A DNA stretch of 64,000 nt from Cytobacillus stercorigallinarum (GTDB lineage Bacteria; Bacillota; Bacilli; Bacillales; Cytobacillaceae), in assembly GCF_014836495.1 (NCBI RefSeq), contig NZ_JACSQT010000001.1, forward strand, positions 186,001 to 250,000. Reading direction: 5' to 3'. Below, piece by piece: positions 48,960 through 57,962 of the stretch. The stretch's first letter is position 1. Each line of letters opens with the position of its first letter. The notes below the pieces were generated by a model. The model made no database searches. It was not told the origin of the DNA and was given only the letters and a program-made list of their open reading frames with translations. The position numbers and the translations under genes are program-made.

Positions 48960-49367
48960 ATGAATCAGTTTTGGGAGAATGAATTTGTTCATACCGCTGC
49001 CTACTTTAGTGTGGTTATTCTATGTATGATTGTCTTTTTAGCAGTATTTGAGCTAGTAACAAAGTATAAGAATTGGGAAGAGATTAAAAAAGGAAATGTT
49101 GCTGTGGCAATGGCTACGGGTGGTAAGATATTTGGGATAGCCAATGTGTTTCGTCATTCAATTATGCATAATGATCATTTACTTGTCATGATTGGTTGGG
49201 GCGTGTTCGGTTTTATTTTATTGATAATCGCTTATTTTGTTTTTGAATTCATGAGTCCGAATATAAAAGTAGATGATGAAATACAAAATAATAATATCGC
49301 TGTTGGACTGATATCTATGATATTATCAATCGGAATTTCTTATATTATCGGTGCAAGCATATCTTAG
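48960..49367 (+). CDS. yshE: DUF350 membrane protein YshE
   Basis: A 135-residue protein with four hydrophobic segments (about residues 10-32, 45-65, 76-98 and 112-133) in two similar halves, each with a short NxAVA or NNIAVGL motif typical of DUF350. Function unknown. I chose the ATG at 48960 after GGGGAG over an in-frame upstream start at 48918. It follows mutS2 as in B. subtilis, and a tiny membrane peptide gene starts 13 bases after its stop. Confidence 0.87.
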   Translation: MNQFWENEFVHTAAYFSVVILCMIVFLAVFELVTKYKNWEEIKKGNVAVAMATGGKIFGIANVFRHSIMHNDHLLVMIGWGVFGFILLIIAYFVFEFMSPNIKVDDEIQNNNIAVGLISMILSIGISYIIGASIS

Positions 49368-49380
49368 GGAGCGTAATTGA

Positions 49381-49455
49381 ATGGAGAGATTAGCAAAAAT
49401 ATTACTTGTATTATGCGTATTATTTATCTTAGCGGGCATCATCTTTATGATATAA
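49381..49455 (+). CDS. 24-residue hydrophobic small membrane peptide
   Basis: The frame begins MERLAKILLVLC and ends GIIFMI before a TAA. One hydrophobic segment fills nearly all of it after a short charged start, suggesting a single membrane helix. GGGAG overlaps the yshE stop and lies 9 bases before the ATG, so it is well placed for coupled translation. It is too short for standard gene callers. I do not recognise it; a partner or regulator of YshE is a guess. Confidence 0.5.
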   Translation: MERLAKILLVLCVLFILAGIIFMI

Positions 49456-49478
49456 AGGTATTGATTTATTCGTTACAT

Positions 49479-49529
49479 CTAGACAATTATTCGTATGCGC
49501 CATACAGCGAATAGTTGTCTAGTTTTTTA
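49479..49529 (+). terminator. Strong terminator after yshE and the small peptide
   Basis: A 15-base stem, CTAGACAATTATTCG with CGAATAGTTGTCTAG (one G-U), plus an inner GTATG/CATAC stem and a T-run. Confidence 0.9.
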
Positions 49530-49682
49530 TTTACAGTAAAAGTACCGCCAAACTTTTACTTACTATACAACCGTTCTTCCTCCTTCATGGTGGCTATGGT
49601 TTATGCTATTTAGCATAAGATAAATGGACTTGTATAAAGAGGCGCCTTTAGTAAATAAGGCACAGATTTATCTAATTTCCAT

Positions 49683-49711
49683 TTGTTTTGCTTACAAGTG
49701 TATATTATAAT
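49683..49711 (+). promoter_or_regulatory. Sigma-A promoter for lcfA
   Basis: TTGTTT (49683-49688) and TATAAT (49706-49711) with a 17-base spacer. Nothing else was seen in the 49530-49682 part of this gap. Confidence 0.65.
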
Positions 49712-49766
49712 AAAAGGTGAACAATTTTAAATGTTCTAAAAATATAATATTTGGGGAGGGTCGTAA

Positions 49767-51473
49767 ATGTCTGAAGAAAAACCGTGGCTGAAGCTGTACC
49801 CTAATGAAATCCCATCAACACTTGATTATCCAGAACAGCCCGTTCAGGAGTTTTTAGTTAATGCCGCAAATGAGTTCCCTGAAAAAAAAGCCATTCACTT
49901 TATGGGTAAAGAGTTTACGTATCGTTATGTCTATGAATCTGCGCTAAAAGTTGCAGGTTACTTGCAAAGCATCGGAATAACGAAAGGCGATCGAGTGGCT
50001 ATCATGTTACCTAATACCCCGCAGTCAGTCATAAGCTATTATGGTGTTCTATTCGCAGGAGGAGTGGTCGTCCAAACAAATCCACTTTATATGGAAAGAG
50101 AACTTGAATTCCAAATGAAGGATTCAGGAGCGATTGCTATTATCACAATGGATATACTTTTTCCGAGAGTGACTAAAATACTACCGCAAACCGAATTGAA
50201 ACATGTAATTGTAACCGCTATCAAAGACTTTTTACCATTTCCAAAAAATATTGTGTATCCATTTATCCAGAAAAAGCAATATGGCTTATCAGTCAATGTT
50301 AGACACGAAGGCAATTATCATTTATTAACAGAAATATTAAAAGGTGAAGTAAAACCAGTTCAAACATATGATATAGAATTTAATGAAGATTTAGCACTAT
50401 TACAATATACCGGTGGGACGACTGGATTTCCGAAAGGAGTTATGCTTACCCACAAAAATTTAGTTTCCAATGCTGCGATGTGTAAAGCATGGCTATATCA
50501 AACGAAAAAAGGCGAAGAGATTATTCTAGGTATACTGCCGTTTTTCCATGTATATGGTATGACAACGGTTATGATCTTAACGATTATGGAAGCCAACAAA
50601 ATGGTTTTGCTTCCAAAGTTTGATGTTGAAACGACCTTGAAGACGATTGAAAAGCAAAAGCCAACACTTTTCCCAGGTGCTCCGACCATTTATATTGGAT
50701 TATTGAATCACCCCAAAATTAAAGAATTTGATCTTTCTTCGATCGATTCCTGTATTAGTGGATCAGCTGCACTACCTGTTGAAGTTCAACAAAAATTTGA
50801 AGAAATCACTGGCGGTAAATTAGTAGAAGGATATGGGCTAACAGAATCTTCACCTGTGACACATGCTAATTTCCTTTGGGATGAACCGAGAGTGAAAGGT
50901 AGTATTGGTATACCTTGGCCCGATACTGATGCAAAAATTATGTCTACTGAAAATGGCGAATTTTTACCTGTTGGTGAAATTGGTGAGATTTGTGTGAAAG
51001 GTCCACAAGTCATGAAAGGCTATTGGAACCGTCCGGACGATACCGAACAAACTTTAAAAGACGGTTGGTTATTAACAGGAGATTTGGGGTATATGGATGA
51101 AAACGGCTATTTTTATGTAGTTGACCGTAAGAAAGATATGATTATAGCCGGTGGATTTAATATATATCCTAGAGAAATAGAAGAAGTGTTATATGAACAT
51201 GAAGGTGTCCAGGAAGTAGTAGCAGCTGGCGTGCCGCACCCTTACCGCGGAGAAACAGTGAAAGCTTATATTGTTAAAAAAGAAGGTGCCAATATTACAG
51301 AAGATGAACTAAATCAGTTTGCTAGAAAACATTTGGCTGCTTATAAGGTACCGAGAATTTATGAATTTCGTGAAGAACTACCTAAAACAGCAGTAGGAAA
51401 AATCCTAAGAAGATCTTTAATTGAGGAAGATAAAAAGAAATTTGCTGAAGAGCAAAATGAGGCGATAAAATAA
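49767..51473 (+). CDS. lcfA: Long-chain fatty-acid-CoA ligase
   Basis: A 568-residue AMP-forming ligase that activates fatty acids as CoA thioesters for beta-oxidation or lipid reuse. The AMP-binding signature YTGGTTGFPKGVMLTH is near residue 213. GYGLTESSPVTH and LLTGDLGYMDENGYFYVVDR follow in the core, and the C-terminal lysine region is KTAVGKILRR. GGGGAGGG precedes the ATG. It lies before fadR-fadB-etfBA in the same direction, the usual fatty-acid degradation cluster. Confidence 0.95.
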   Translation: MSEEKPWLKLYPNEIPSTLDYPEQPVQEFLVNAANEFPEKKAIHFMGKEFTYRYVYESALKVAGYLQSIGITKGDRVAIMLPNTPQSVISYYGVLFAGGVVVQTNPLYMERELEFQMKDSGAIAIITMDILFPRVTKILPQTELKHVIVTAIKDFLPFPKNIVYPFIQKKQYGLSVNVRHEGNYHLLTEILKGEVKPVQTYDIEFNEDLALLQYTGGTTGFPKGVMLTHKNLVSNAAMCKAWLYQTKKGEEIILGILPFFHVYGMTTVMILTIMEANKMVLLPKFDVETTLKTIEKQKPTLFPGAPTIYIGLLNHPKIKEFDLSSIDSCISGSAALPVEVQQKFEEITGGKLVEGYGLTESSPVTHANFLWDEPRVKGSIGIPWPDTDAKIMSTENGEFLPVGEIGEICVKGPQVMKGYWNRPDDTEQTLKDGWLLTGDLGYMDENGYFYVVDRKKDMIIAGGFNIYPREIEEVLYEHEGVQEVVAAGVPHPYRGETVKAYIVKKEGANITEDELNQFARKHLAAYKVPRIYEFREELPKTAVGKILRRSLIEEDKKKFAEEQNEAIK

Positions 51474-51548
51474 TCGGGCCATGTGGCTCATTCTTTTTGA
51501 ATCCTAGAGCTTGTCCAACTTAAAAACATAATAATTATGCAAAGATTC

Positions 51549-51577
51549 TTGACAGAACAATCATTAGATAATAATAT
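51549..51577 (+). promoter_or_regulatory. Promoter of fadR
   Basis: TTGACA (51549-51554) and TAATAT (51572-51577) with a 17-base spacer. A FadR operator follows 8 bases later. Confidence 0.75.
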
Positions 51578-51584
51578 AATTTTA

Positions 51585-51602
51585 TGAATGACTATTCATT
51601 CA
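51585..51602. promoter_or_regulatory. FadR (YsiA) operator
   Basis: TGAATGACTATTCATTCA matches every position of the B. subtilis FadR consensus TGAATGAMTANTCATTCA. It covers the likely start site of the fadR transcript, so fadR should repress itself until long-chain acyl-CoA binds. Confidence 0.9.
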
Positions 51603-51708
51603 TTTTTTATCATTCGGAATGGTTGTTCTGTTGATTAGGTGGAAACGAGTATCTCCATTCCGGTATACTCTTTGTTAGGCGCAAGAGTGATATAGGGGGA
51701 GAATGATT

Positions 51709-52296
51709 TTGAAGAAGAACAAACCAAAATATAGACAAATTATTGATGCAGCAGTGATAGTCATTGCTGAGAATGGCTACCATCAATCACAAGTTTCAAA
51801 GATTGCTAAACAGGCAGGCGTGGCTGATGGGACGATTTATTTATATTTTAAGAACAAAGAAGATATCTTAATTTCCCTCTTTGAAAACAAAATGGGTCAC
51901 TTTGTTGAAATGATTGAGGAGAAAATAGCAGGAAAAGTAAGAGCAGCAGAGAAGTTATTAATGATGGTCGAAACCCACTTTCATATTTTATCTCAAGACA
52001 AACATTTAGCTATCGTGACACAATTAGAACTAAGACAATCCAATATCGATTTACGGCAAAAAATTAATGCAATCTTAAAAGGTTATTTAGGCTTAATCGA
52101 TTCAATCTTACTCGAAGGGAAAAAAACGGGTGAGTTTGCTAGTAATCTTGATGTCCGATTAGCTAGACAGATGATCTTTGGGACAATGGATGAAACGGCA
52201 ACAACATGGGTGATGAATGATCAAAAATATGATTTAACTGCGTTAGCACCTGAAGTTCATCGTCTTTTAATTAGTGGTTGCAAAAGCAGTAATTAA
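51709..52296 (+). CDS. fadR: TetR-type fatty acid degradation repressor FadR
   Basis: A 195-residue TetR-family repressor (YsiA in B. subtilis), released from DNA by long-chain acyl-CoA. The N-terminal helix-turn-helix (VIAENGYHQSQVSKIAKQAG, then ADGTIYLYFKNKEDIL) and the ligand domain agree closely with the B. subtilis protein. I chose the TTG at 51709, spaced from GGGGGAG as expected and giving MKKNKPKYRQIIDAA; the ATG 6 bases upstream touches that site. A perfect operator for this protein lies in its own promoter. Confidence 0.95.
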   Translation: MKKNKPKYRQIIDAAVIVIAENGYHQSQVSKIAKQAGVADGTIYLYFKNKEDILISLFENKMGHFVEMIEEKIAGKVRAAEKLLMMVETHFHILSQDKHLAIVTQLELRQSNIDLRQKINAILKGYLGLIDSILLEGKKTGEFASNLDVRLARQMIFGTMDETATTWVMNDQKYDLTALAPEVHRLLISGCKSSN

Positions 52297-52317
52297 AAAT
52301 AATGGAGGTAAGAAAAA

Positions 52318-53091
52318 GTGGAATACTTAAATTGGAAGATTGATAATGAAATTGCAACAATTACCATTAGTCGCCCTCCTGCCAATGCACTATCATCTGG
52401 GTTGATTGAAGAATTAAGTGAAGTACTGGATCAGATCGAGCCAAATCAAGATATTAGGGCGATTCTCATTCATGGTGAAGGCCGCTTTTTCTCTGCTGGA
52501 GCAGATATTAAAGAGTTTACTTCTATCCAGAATGATGAAGGTTTTTCGCAATTAGCAGAAAATGGACAAGGGCTCTTTGAGAGAATTGAAACCTTCAAGA
52601 AACCTATTATTGCAGCCATTCATGGTGCAGCTTTAGGTGGAGGTTTGGAACTTGCAATGAGTTGTCATATTCGCTTAGTTGCAGAAAATACAAAAATGGG
52701 ACTACCAGAATTGCAGCTCGGATTAATTCCTGGATTTGCTGGTACACAACGTTTACCTCGATATGTAGGAACGGCAAAAGCAGCTGAAATGATTTTAACC
52801 AGTGATCCAATAACTGGGCTAGAAGCTGTACAACTCGGTCTGGCCAATCATGCTTACCCTGAAGAGGAACTGTTAGAAAATGCCTACGCAATGGCACAAA
52901 AAATCGCCAAAAAGAGCCCAGTATCTGTCGGTGCAGCATTAGAATTACTGAATTATAGTAAATCCAACCGCTATTATGATGGAGTGAAAAAAGAAGCAGA
53001 GCTTTTTGGTCAAGTTTTCGTAAGTGAAGATGCGAAGGAAGGTATTTCTGCTTTTGTTGAAAAGCGAAATCCAGTTTTCTCAGGAAAATAA
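52318..53091 (+). CDS. fadB: Enoyl-CoA hydratase
   Basis: A 257-residue crotonase-fold hydratase for the second step of beta-oxidation. The oxyanion-hole segments SAGADIKEF and HGAALGGGLELAMSCH and the catalytic glutamate region LPELQLGLIPGFAGTQRLPR are all present. The start is GTG after TGGAGG. It follows fadR by 21 bases and is probably co-transcribed. Named for B. subtilis fadB (ysiB), not the E. coli multifunctional FadB. Confidence 0.93.
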   Translation: MEYLNWKIDNEIATITISRPPANALSSGLIEELSEVLDQIEPNQDIRAILIHGEGRFFSAGADIKEFTSIQNDEGFSQLAENGQGLFERIETFKKPIIAAIHGAALGGGLELAMSCHIRLVAENTKMGLPELQLGLIPGFAGTQRLPRYVGTAKAAEMILTSDPITGLEAVQLGLANHAYPEEELLENAYAMAQKIAKKSPVSVGAALELLNYSKSNRYYDGVKKEAELFGQVFVSEDAKEGISAFVEKRNPVFSGK

Positions 53092-53216
53092 TTTTTTAAA
53101 TATAAACGTTTTTCATTACCAATTTTGTTTATAATCTATTATAATAGATTTAATAATTCAAATTGTTTAAAAAAATAATCGATTTGAAAAGTTTTTTTGG
53201 GAATAGGTTATTGTAA

Positions 53217-53236
53217 GACTGAGCATACGCTCAGTC
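53217..53236. promoter_or_regulatory. Palindromic operator-like site before etfB, shared with citZ
   Basis: Perfect 8-base arms GACTGAGC and GCTCAGTC around ATAC. The inner 17 bases (53218-53234) differ by one base from 11173-11189 before citZ. It follows a promoter-like TTGAAA (53184), though the -10 is weak. Confidence 0.6.
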
Positions 53237-53305
53237 AACAATTTAGTTTTATTTGTCAAAATCTTATGAAGCAATGGAATGTTTGTAAAATTAGGAGGCG
53301 AAACC

Positions 53306-54079
53306 ATGAACATCTATGTACTAATGAAAAGAACATTTGATACAGAAGAAAAGATCACAATCTCAAGCGGCAAAATTAATGAAGATGGAGCAGAATTCAT
53401 CATCAACCCTTACGATGAATATGCAATTGAGGAAGCAATCCAAGTTCGTGATGCACATGGTGGTGAAGTAACGGTTGTTTCTGTTGGGACAGAAGAAGCG
53501 GAGAAACAACTTCGTACAGCATTAGCGATGGGTGCTGATAAAGCAGTACTGATCAATACAGAAGATGACGTCGAAGAAGGAGATCAGTTTACGACATCAA
53601 AAATTTTAGCTGAATTCCTTAAAGATAAAGAGGTTGATTTAATTATTGGTGGGAATGTAGCAATCGATGGTGGATCAGGTCAAGTTGGCCCACGTGTCGC
53701 GGAATTATTAGCTATACCTTATATCACAACCATCACTAAATTAGATATTGAAGGTACAACAGCTACAGTTGTTCGTGATGTAGAAGGTGATTCTGAAGTA
53801 ATCGAGACTTCTTTACCATTGCTTGTCACTGCACAACAAGGTTTAAATGAACCGCGCTACCCTTCTTTACCCGGAATTATGAAAGCAAAGAAAAAACCTT
53901 TAGACGAAATTGAATTAGACGATCTTGATTTAGACGAAGATGATGTAGAAGCGAAAACAAAAACAATCGAAATTTCCCTACCACCGAAAAAAGAAGCCGG
54001 AAAAGTGCTTGAAGGTGAATTAGAAGATCAAGTAAAAGAATTAGTCGGTCTACTTCATAACGAAGCAAAAGTTGTCTAA
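53306..54079 (+). CDS. etfB: Electron transfer flavoprotein beta subunit
   Basis: A 257-residue subunit, the same length as in B. subtilis. With EtfA it passes electrons from acyl-CoA dehydrogenases to the membrane quinone pool. The AMP-binding region and the typical DGGSGQVGPRVAELL segment are visible. I chose the ATG at 53306 after AGGAGGCG over a weak upstream in-frame start. The palindrome at 53217-53236 is a likely control site. Confidence 0.96.
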   Translation: MNIYVLMKRTFDTEEKITISSGKINEDGAEFIINPYDEYAIEEAIQVRDAHGGEVTVVSVGTEEAEKQLRTALAMGADKAVLINTEDDVEEGDQFTTSKILAEFLKDKEVDLIIGGNVAIDGGSGQVGPRVAELLAIPYITTITKLDIEGTTATVVRDVEGDSEVIETSLPLLVTAQQGLNEPRYPSLPGIMKAKKKPLDEIELDDLDLDEDDVEAKTKTIEISLPPKKEAGKVLEGELEDQVKELVGLLHNEAKVV

Positions 54080-54118
54080 TAACGAGCATAAAAGAATAAA
54101 AACGTTGGGGGTATAATA

Positions 54119-55096
54119 ATGGCTAGAAAAGTTTTAGTACTAGGTGAAGTAAGAGAAGGTTCATTGCGTAATGTTTCTTTTGAAGCAGTTGCTGCAGCAA
54201 AAACATCTGCTGAAGGTGGAGAGGTAGTAGGTGTATTATTTGGTGATTCTGTAAGCGCTTTAGGAGCTGAATTCATTCAATATGGAGCTGACCGTGTGGT
54301 TACAGTAGAGGATGAACAGTTAAAACAATATACATCTGACGGTTATTCCCAAGCCTTACTTGCCGTTATTGATCAAGAAGATCCTGAAGGAATTATTTTC
54401 GGACATACTGCCCAAGGTAAGGATCTTGCACCGAGGATTGCGGCAAAGCTAGAATCCGGTCTCATCTCTGATGTAACAGATCTAGAAGTTGAGGGTGGTA
54501 ATTTAGTCTTTACCCGTCCGATTTACTCTGGAAAAGCATTTGAAAAGAAAATTGTAACAGATGGACTTCTTTTTGCTACGATTCGTCCTAATAATATCGC
54601 ACCACTTGAAAAAGATGAAAGTAGAACTGGAGATGTTTCATCTTTATCTGTAGAAATTAAAAACTTGCGTCAAGTCATTAAGGAAGTTGTACGAAAAGCA
54701 ACAGAAGGTGTAGACCTTTCTGAAGCGAAAGTCATTGTTGCTGGTGGACGCGGTGTGAAAAGTGAAGAAGGTTTCGAGCCGTTGAAAGAATTAGCAGATG
54801 TCCTTGGTGGTGCTGTGGGAGCTTCACGTGGTGCATGCGATGCAGACTATTGTGATTACTCACTTCAAATCGGTCAAACAGGTAAAGTGGTTACGCCGGA
54901 TCTTTATATTGCCTGCGGTATATCTGGTGCAATTCAACATTTAGCTGGCATGTCCAATTCAAAGATTATTGTTGCCATCAACAAAGATCCTGAAGCGAAT
55001 ATTTTTAAAGTAGCGGATTATGGTATTGTGGGTGACTTATTTGAAGTCCTTCCACTACTAACGAAAGAGTTTAAAGAATTACTTGTAAATGCATAA
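54119..55096 (+). CDS. etfA: Electron transfer flavoprotein alpha subunit
   Basis: A 325-residue FAD-binding subunit. The C-terminal FAD domain is clear: GASRGACDADYCDYSLQIGQ, then LYIACGISGAIQH and AINKDPEANIFKVADYGIVGD. It pairs with EtfB and lies 39 bases after it, with GGGGGT before the ATG. A terminator follows. Confidence 0.96.
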   Translation: MARKVLVLGEVREGSLRNVSFEAVAAAKTSAEGGEVVGVLFGDSVSALGAEFIQYGADRVVTVEDEQLKQYTSDGYSQALLAVIDQEDPEGIIFGHTAQGKDLAPRIAAKLESGLISDVTDLEVEGGNLVFTRPIYSGKAFEKKIVTDGLLFATIRPNNIAPLEKDESRTGDVSSLSVEIKNLRQVIKEVVRKATEGVDLSEAKVIVAGGRGVKSEEGFEPLKELADVLGGAVGASRGACDADYCDYSLQIGQTGKVVTPDLYIACGISGAIQHLAGMSNSKIIVAINKDPEANIFKVADYGIVGDLFEVLPLLTKEFKELLVNA

Positions 55097-55116
55097 TTTT
55101 TGTTTATATCTGATAT

Positions 55117-55152
55117 GAGCGGGTAGACTTGTACTACTCGCTTCTTTATTAT
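55117..55152 (+). terminator. Intrinsic terminator after etfA
   Basis: GAGCGGGTAG pairs with CTACTCGCTT over ten bases including two G-U around a seven-base loop, with a T-rich tail. Confidence 0.75.
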
Positions 55153-55327
55153 GTTGGCAAAAAGATGAATGATGAATAAAATAGACATTGGATCCCTTTT
55201 AAAGGTTCAGTATGATACAATAAAAAAATGGGTAATCTATACGAGCAAAATAATAGCATCCATTATTAATCGATGATATACTTTCGATAAGATTTTTTAG
55301 TTATTTATTAGGAGGAATATAAATATT

Positions 55328-55645
55328 ATGGCTATCACACATGCAACAGATCAAAACTTTACTGCTGAAACTGGTTCAGGTCTAGTCCTTGCAGACTTCT
55401 GGGCACCATGGTGCGGACCTTGTAAAATGATTGGACCAGTTCTTGAGGAAATCGATGGAGAAATGGGAGATAAAGTGAAAATCGTTAAACTTGATGTTGA
55501 CGATAACCAAGAAACTGCTGGTAAATTTGGTGTTATGAGCATCCCAACTCTTATCGTATTTAAAGATGGTAAAGAAGTAGATAAAGTGGTTGGTTTCCAA
55601 CCAAAAGAAGCATTAGTTGAATTGCTTCAAAAACATGGTGCATAA
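55328..55645 (+). CDS. trxA: Thioredoxin
   Basis: A 105-residue disulfide reductant with the active site Cys29-Gly-Pro-Cys32 in the [10 protein letters not shown] context and the conserved cis-proline in MSIPTL. AGGAGG precedes the ATG. It is likely monocistronic between two terminators. It reduces many cytoplasmic proteins and is essential in B. subtilis. Confidence 0.98.
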   Translation: MAITHATDQNFTAETGSGLVLADFWAPWCGPCKMIGPVLEEIDGEMGDKVKIVKLDVDDNQETAGKFGVMSIPTLIVFKDGKEVDKVVGFQPKEALVELLQKHGA

Positions 55646-55661
55646 GAAGTACCATAAAAAC

Positions 55662-55700
55662 AAACCCCGGCTTCTACTCTAAGAAGATCGGGGTTTTTTA
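55662..55700 (+). terminator. Intrinsic terminator after trxA
   Basis: AAACCCCG with CGGGGTTT and an inner CTTCT/AGAAG stem, followed by T residues. Confidence 0.9.
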
Positions 55701-55786
55701 CAGTACGATTATGGCAAAATCAGTAAGAAGGGTTTGATTTCCTCCTGCAATGATATTCTTTTTAGGTATGGATGTGACAGCTCATT

Positions 55787-57559
55787 ATGAATGATCATAT
55801 AAAAAATAAATTATCTTTATTACCTGCTCAACCAGGTTGTTATTTAATGAAAGATCGCCAAGGGACAATTATTTATGTCGGTAAGGCGAAAGTGCTTCGT
55901 AATCGGGTTAAGTCCTATTTTACCGGTTCACATGATGGAAAAACATTAAGGCTTGTAAATGAAATTGATGATTTTGAATATATCGTAACCTCTTCCGATA
56001 TGGAGGCATTATTATTAGAGTTAAATTTAATTAAAAAGCATGACCCCAAATATAATGTTATGTTAAAGGATGATAAAAGTTATCCTTTTATTAAATTAAC
56101 AAATGAAAGACATCCGAGACTAATTACCACGAGAAAAGTAAAAAAAGACAAAGGTAAATATTTTGGACCGTACCCAAATGTGCAGGCCGCCAATGAAACA
56201 AAAAGATTATTAGATCGCCTTTATCCTTTAAGGAAATGTAACACCTTACCAGATAGAGTTTGTTTGTACTACCATATCGGTCAATGTCTAGCTCCATGTG
56301 TGAATGAAGTAAAGTCAGAAACATACAAACAGATGACAGATGAAATTACTCGCTTCTTAAATGGTGGTTATAAAGAAATCAAAAAAGAACTCTTAACGAA
56401 AATGGAGGAAGCGTCTGCCGCGCTAGAGTTTGAAAAAGCAAAAGACTTCAGAGATAAAATGATTCATATTGAAACAACGATGGAAAAACAAAAGATTACG
56501 ATGACGGATTTTACTGACCGCGATGTGTTTGCTTATGCGGTTGATAAGGGTTGGATGTGTGTCCAAGTGTTTTTTATAAGGCAAGGGAAACTCATTGAAA
56601 GAGATGTATCTATGTTCCCAATCTATAATGAGCCGGAAGAAGAGATGCTCACCTATCTCGGACGTTTTTATGAACAAGCTAATCATTTTAAACCAAAGGA
56701 AATATATTTGCCAGACTCTGTTGATGTGACGATGGCTGAGCAGCTTTTAGATGTGAAAATATTTATTCCTCAAAGAGGACAGAAAAAAGAACTAGTAAAA
56801 CTTGCCTATAAAAATGCAAAGATTGCTTTAAAAGAAAAATTCTCGCTAATTGAACGTGATGAGGAAAGAACGGTGAATGCAATTGAATGCTTAGGTGAGG
56901 AGCTAGGGATTTACACACCCTATCGCATTGAAGCTTTTGATAATTCCAATATTCAAGGTACCGATGCTGTATCAGCTATGATTGTCTTTATCGATGGTAA
57001 GCCGGCAAAAAGGGAGTATCGGAAATATAAGATTAAGTCAGTTAAAGGGCCAGATGATTATGAATCAATGAGGGAAGTGACGAGACGGAGATATAGCCGG
57101 GTTTTAAAAGAAGGGCTACCTCTACCAGATTTAATCATCATTGATGGTGGTAAAGGGCATGTTGAAGTCGTGCGAGATGTGCTTGAGAATGAACTGGGTT
57201 TAGATATTCCTTTAGCAGGATTAGTCAAAGATGATAAGCATAAAACATCTCAACTCCTTTACGGAAATCCATTAACAATAATCCCTCTTGCTCGAAATAG
57301 TCAGGAATTTTATTTACTGCAACGAATTCAAGATGAAGTCCATCGATTTGCCATTACATTTCATAGACAAGTACGTGGAAAGAGCGCTTTTCAATCACTT
57401 CTTGATGAAATAGATGGTATCGGAGAAAAAAGAAAAAAGCAGTTATTAAAAGAATTTGGTTCTGTAAAAAAAATGAAATCAGCTAGTGTAGAAGACCTTA
57501 GGGAATCTGGCTTACCACTAAAAGTAGCACAAGATCTTTATGAGAAGTTACATGAATAG
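55787..57559 (+). CDS. uvrC: Excinuclease ABC subunit C
   Basis: A 590-residue nuclease that makes both cuts in nucleotide excision repair. The N-terminal GIY-YIG nuclease has [23 protein letters not shown] motif lies near residues 203-238, the RNase H-like endonuclease domain ([14 protein letters not shown]) follows, and a C-terminal helix-hairpin-helix pair ends it. It stands between trxA and lysC as in B. subtilis. The ribosome binding site before the ATG is weak. Confidence 0.96.
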   Translation: MNDHIKNKLSLLPAQPGCYLMKDRQGTIIYVGKAKVLRNRVKSYFTGSHDGKTLRLVNEIDDFEYIVTSSDMEALLLELNLIKKHDPKYNVMLKDDKSYPFIKLTNERHPRLITTRKVKKDKGKYFGPYPNVQAANETKRLLDRLYPLRKCNTLPDRVCLYYHIGQCLAPCVNEVKSETYKQMTDEITRFLNGGYKEIKKELLTKMEEASAALEFEKAKDFRDKMIHIETTMEKQKITMTDFTDRDVFAYAVDKGWMCVQVFFIRQGKLIERDVSMFPIYNEPEEEMLTYLGRFYEQANHFKPKEIYLPDSVDVTMAEQLLDVKIFIPQRGQKKELVKLAYKNAKIALKEKFSLIERDEERTVNAIECLGEELGIYTPYRIEAFDNSNIQGTDAVSAMIVFIDGKPAKREYRKYKIKSVKGPDDYESMREVTRRRYSRVLKEGLPLPDLIIIDGGKGHVEVVRDVLENELGLDIPLAGLVKDDKHKTSQLLYGNPLTIIPLARNSQEFYLLQRIQDEVHRFAITFHRQVRGKSAFQSLLDEIDGIGEKRKKQLLKEFGSVKKMKSASVEDLRESGLPLKVAQDLYEKLHE

Positions 57560-57562
57560 TTA

Positions 57563-57591
57563 TTGTCTGAAAAAAACAAATATGGTATAGT
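57563..57591 (+). promoter_or_regulatory. Promoter of the lysC leader
   Basis: TTGTCT (57563-57568) and TATAGT (57586-57591) with a 17-base spacer. Confidence 0.75.
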
Positions 57592-57631
57592 GTTTTTAAC
57601 TTTATATCAAATCACTTTTTAACTTGAAAGT

Positions 57632-57878
57632 GAAGGTAGAGGTGCGAGCTTCATTAGTAAAAGTTCCTTAGAAGATTGAGCTTCGTTGAAGGACTTTGAA
57701 AGGGAATGTTCGCCGAAGTGAAGAAAGACTCAATATTTTCTTCGCTGGTTCTGCATTGAATAAATGCAGGATTGTCAAGACTATCTGTCTTGGAGGGCTA
57801 TCTCACTGTGTGTACGTAGATTGTTCATACGTTTAACTACACAGCAATGGGATGGGTTTCATCTCATTGCTTTTTTTT
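57632..57878 (+). promoter_or_regulatory. Lysine riboswitch (L-box) with terminator
   Basis: The aptamer begins GAAGGTAGAGGTGCGAGC and includes CGCCGAAGTG near 57712 and GGAGGGCTATCTC near 57792, all conserved L-box parts. A terminator follows: GCAATGGGATG (57844-57854) with CATCTCATTGC (57860-57870) and eight T. Lysine should stop transcription before lysC. Confidence 0.93.
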
Positions 57879-57962
57879 ATGCCGAATATGGGTAGAAATG
57901 TGTTGGTTGTACATACAGGCGGCAGGAAATAGAAACGAATGATTTGAAAGTAGGGGAGAAAA

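Noticed and set aside
49719-49736. GAACA-N8-TGTTC inverted repeat before lcfA
   Set aside because: Arms of only five bases in AT-rich DNA, with no match to the FadR consensus or to another known operator.
55205-55235. Possible sigma-B promoter before trxA (GTTCAG and GGGTAA)
   Set aside because: The spacer is 19 bases, longer than the usual 13 to 15, and the -35 is weak.
57561-57575. CodY-box-like sequence at the lysC promoter
   Set aside because: Only 11 of 15 positions match the CodY consensus, and the T/A richness of the region makes this likely by chance.
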